From positions 1 to 15,409 of the forward strand of contig JALTOP010000276.1 of NCBI GenBank assembly GCA_027000105.1: a DNA stretch of 15,409 nucleotides. Reading direction: 5' to 3'. This document shows positions 14,402 to 15,409 of the stretch, in pieces. Below the pieces are notes generated by a model. The model was given only the letters and a program-made list of their open reading frames with translations. It was not told where the DNA came from and made no database searches. The stretch comes from Planctomycetaceae bacterium (GTDB lineage: Bacteria > Planctomycetota > Planctomycetia > Planctomycetales > Planctomycetaceae). How positions within the stretch are numbered: position 1 is the stretch's first letter; each line of letters starts with the position of its first letter. The position numbers were made by a program, and so were the translations under genes.

Positions 14402-14470
14402 AGCCCCATATTTCAATCATGAAATCAATACGACATTTTCCTGAGACGAACCAACAGACTGAAGAGAAGA

Positions 14471-14917
14471 CTATTCGTGCCTCATCGTTGCCTGGCCAAC
14501 CAGATTTTTCCCTGTTAAATAACTTCCAGTCAGATAACTGACGCTATCGAAAGGTACAGAAACATTTACTGTTACCAGATCCCCTTCGAGAGCGTTTGCA
14601 AGATTATTCAAGGGATCCGGATTCGATGCGTGCGGAACAATCGTAATCGTAACAGTGACATCACTGGCTGCGACCTGACAGGTATCATTGAGATAGGTGG
14701 CGACCTGATCGCTAATCGCCTGATTGGTTGAACCACTCAGAATCGCTTCGCGAGCTCCCTCACGAGCCGCATTGGTGACAATCTGGGCGACCATCATTGC
14801 GCGACCGAACTCGACAATCCCCAATACGACCATAAAGAAAATGGGCAAAATAAGAGCCATTTCCACCACGGCCGCACCGCGGCGATCCGTTTTCGATAAC
14901 TCCTTCCATTTGACCAT
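14471..14917 (-). CDS. TadE-like pseudopilin
   Basis: This 148-residue protein matches the TadE family, minor pilins of the tight-adherence (Flp/Tad) secretion system. The N-terminus has RRGAAVVEMALILP (12-25). Gly14 followed by a Glu at mature position +5 (Glu19) fits the site cut by the Tad prepilin peptidase in TadE and TadF. A single membrane helix (about 19-45) includes IFFMVVLGIVEFGRAM (26-41). The segment TNAAREGAREAIL (48-60) is also a family hallmark. The remaining 85 residues are a beta-rich extracytoplasmic domain. Its ATG has AAGGG 9 bases upstream. It precedes the TadG/VWA gene by 69 bases. The rest of a Tad system (ATPase, secretin, CpaB) is not in the window. In planctomycetes such pairs are often found apart from the main cluster, so its partners may be elsewhere. 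Confidence 0.92.
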   Translation of the reverse strand: MVKWKELSKTDRRGAAVVEMALILPIFFMVVLGIVEFGRAMMVAQIVTNAAREGAREAILSGSTNQAISDQVATYLNDTCQVAASDVTVTITIVPHASNPDPLNNLANALEGDLVTVNVSVPFDSVSYLTGSYLTGKNLVGQATMRHE

Positions 14918-15409
14918 TTCGTTCTGCCCTTCCGCCTTTTACTGATTTTTCCACCGAGAAAGATCAAACAACCTGGAAAGCGAGTTCTCAACGAATTCCA
15001 ACTCACCTTGAAAAACTCTATGCCATAGAACTCTATGTCATGGATTGATGGAAACCGGAACAGTCCCGGAATTTAAGCGAAACACCCACACGATTTTTCC
15101 GGTTATGCGGAATGGGCCACAGATAGGGGTTATCATTCTGGAAAAGGAAGGATGCAAAAGTCGGAAAACAGCGTAGTCGTGTGTCAAGGTTGAGTAAAAA
15201 GGAGTGCCCGATCTCAAGAAAAGGTTGCGCCGTAAATGCAATGTCTTTGTACCGCTTCTAACCCGCATTTCTCACCATGCGGTTTCCGGGAGTTGAATTT
15301 TGGGGCTTCGGGAGTGGCTACTGGTCTGTTGGATCGGTTTTGCAATGGAAGACGGTCGGATTTTCCGGCTGGGGCCGATTTCGGGGGGCTTGGGGGGTGA
15401 ACTCATGAC
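14918..15409. other. intergenic region upstream of the tadE-like gene
   Basis: No gene can be supported in these 490 bases. The minus-strand frame at 15038-15268 has no signals. The tadE promoter should lie here, but no good -10/-35 pair was found. A 15-base-period repeat is at 15014-15041. The right end (15351-15393) is G-rich. An open plus-strand frame begins after a stop at 15294-15296 and runs off the window; it is too short to judge. Confidence 0.55.
15014..15041. repeat. two copies of AACTCTATGYCAT upstream of the tadE-like gene
   Basis: AACTCTATGCCAT (15014-15026) and AACTCTATGTCAT (15029-15041) differ in one base and have a 15-base period. The first copy overlaps the small palindrome CTATGCCATAG (15018-15028). 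The pair sits about 100 bases before the tadE-like start and could be an operator. Confidence 0.5.

Overview
The window looks like a chromosomal segment of a planctomycete (Planctomycetota). The reasons are a DUF1501 protein, a DUF1569 (DinB-like) protein, a TadE/TadG pair whose TadG carries a von Willebrand A domain with a DLSGSMNDD motif, and His/Tyr/Gly-rich secreted proteins. This placement is an inference from gene content. No rRNA, tRNA, IS element, integrase or CRISPR array was recognised.

Layout. Positions 1-555 (+) hold the C-terminal part of a DUF1501 protein, cut by the window edge. After about 470 bases of non-coding DNA come a cyclophilin-type peptidyl-prolyl isomerase lipoprotein (1028-1939, +) and a DUF1569 protein (1970-2443, +), probably co-transcribed. 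Four genes on the minus strand follow, read from 6678 down to 2599. They are a membrane polyprenyl-phosphate sugar-1-phosphate transferase, a PAPS-type sulfotransferase, a FemAB/GNAT-like acyl- or aminoacyltransferase and a DPM1/GtrB-like glycosyltransferase. Together they suggest synthesis and decoration of an exopolysaccharide or lipid-linked glycan. Next, on the minus strand, are two small secreted proteins of unknown function (6927-7613 and 7778-8152), each followed by its own convincing intrinsic terminator.

On the plus strand are rlmN (8398-9555) and the two tryptophan synthase genes trpB (9781-11013) and trpA (11234-12055). trpB and trpA are separated by an unusually long 220-base spacer. 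The last block, on the minus strand, is a TadE-like pseudopilin (14471-14917) followed by a TadG-like VWA protein (12224-14401). The VWA fold of that protein appears to be opened by an insert of about 335 residues containing a Lys/Pro/Gly tract. Positions 14918-15409 contain no gene that can be supported.

Most of the window is ordinary core and envelope biology. The less explained parts are the split VWA domain, the pair of His/Tyr-rich secreted proteins (one with a short internal heptad duplication), the small glycan-modification set, and the repeat-bearing leaders around trpB and trpA. I found no clear evidence of a wholly new system.
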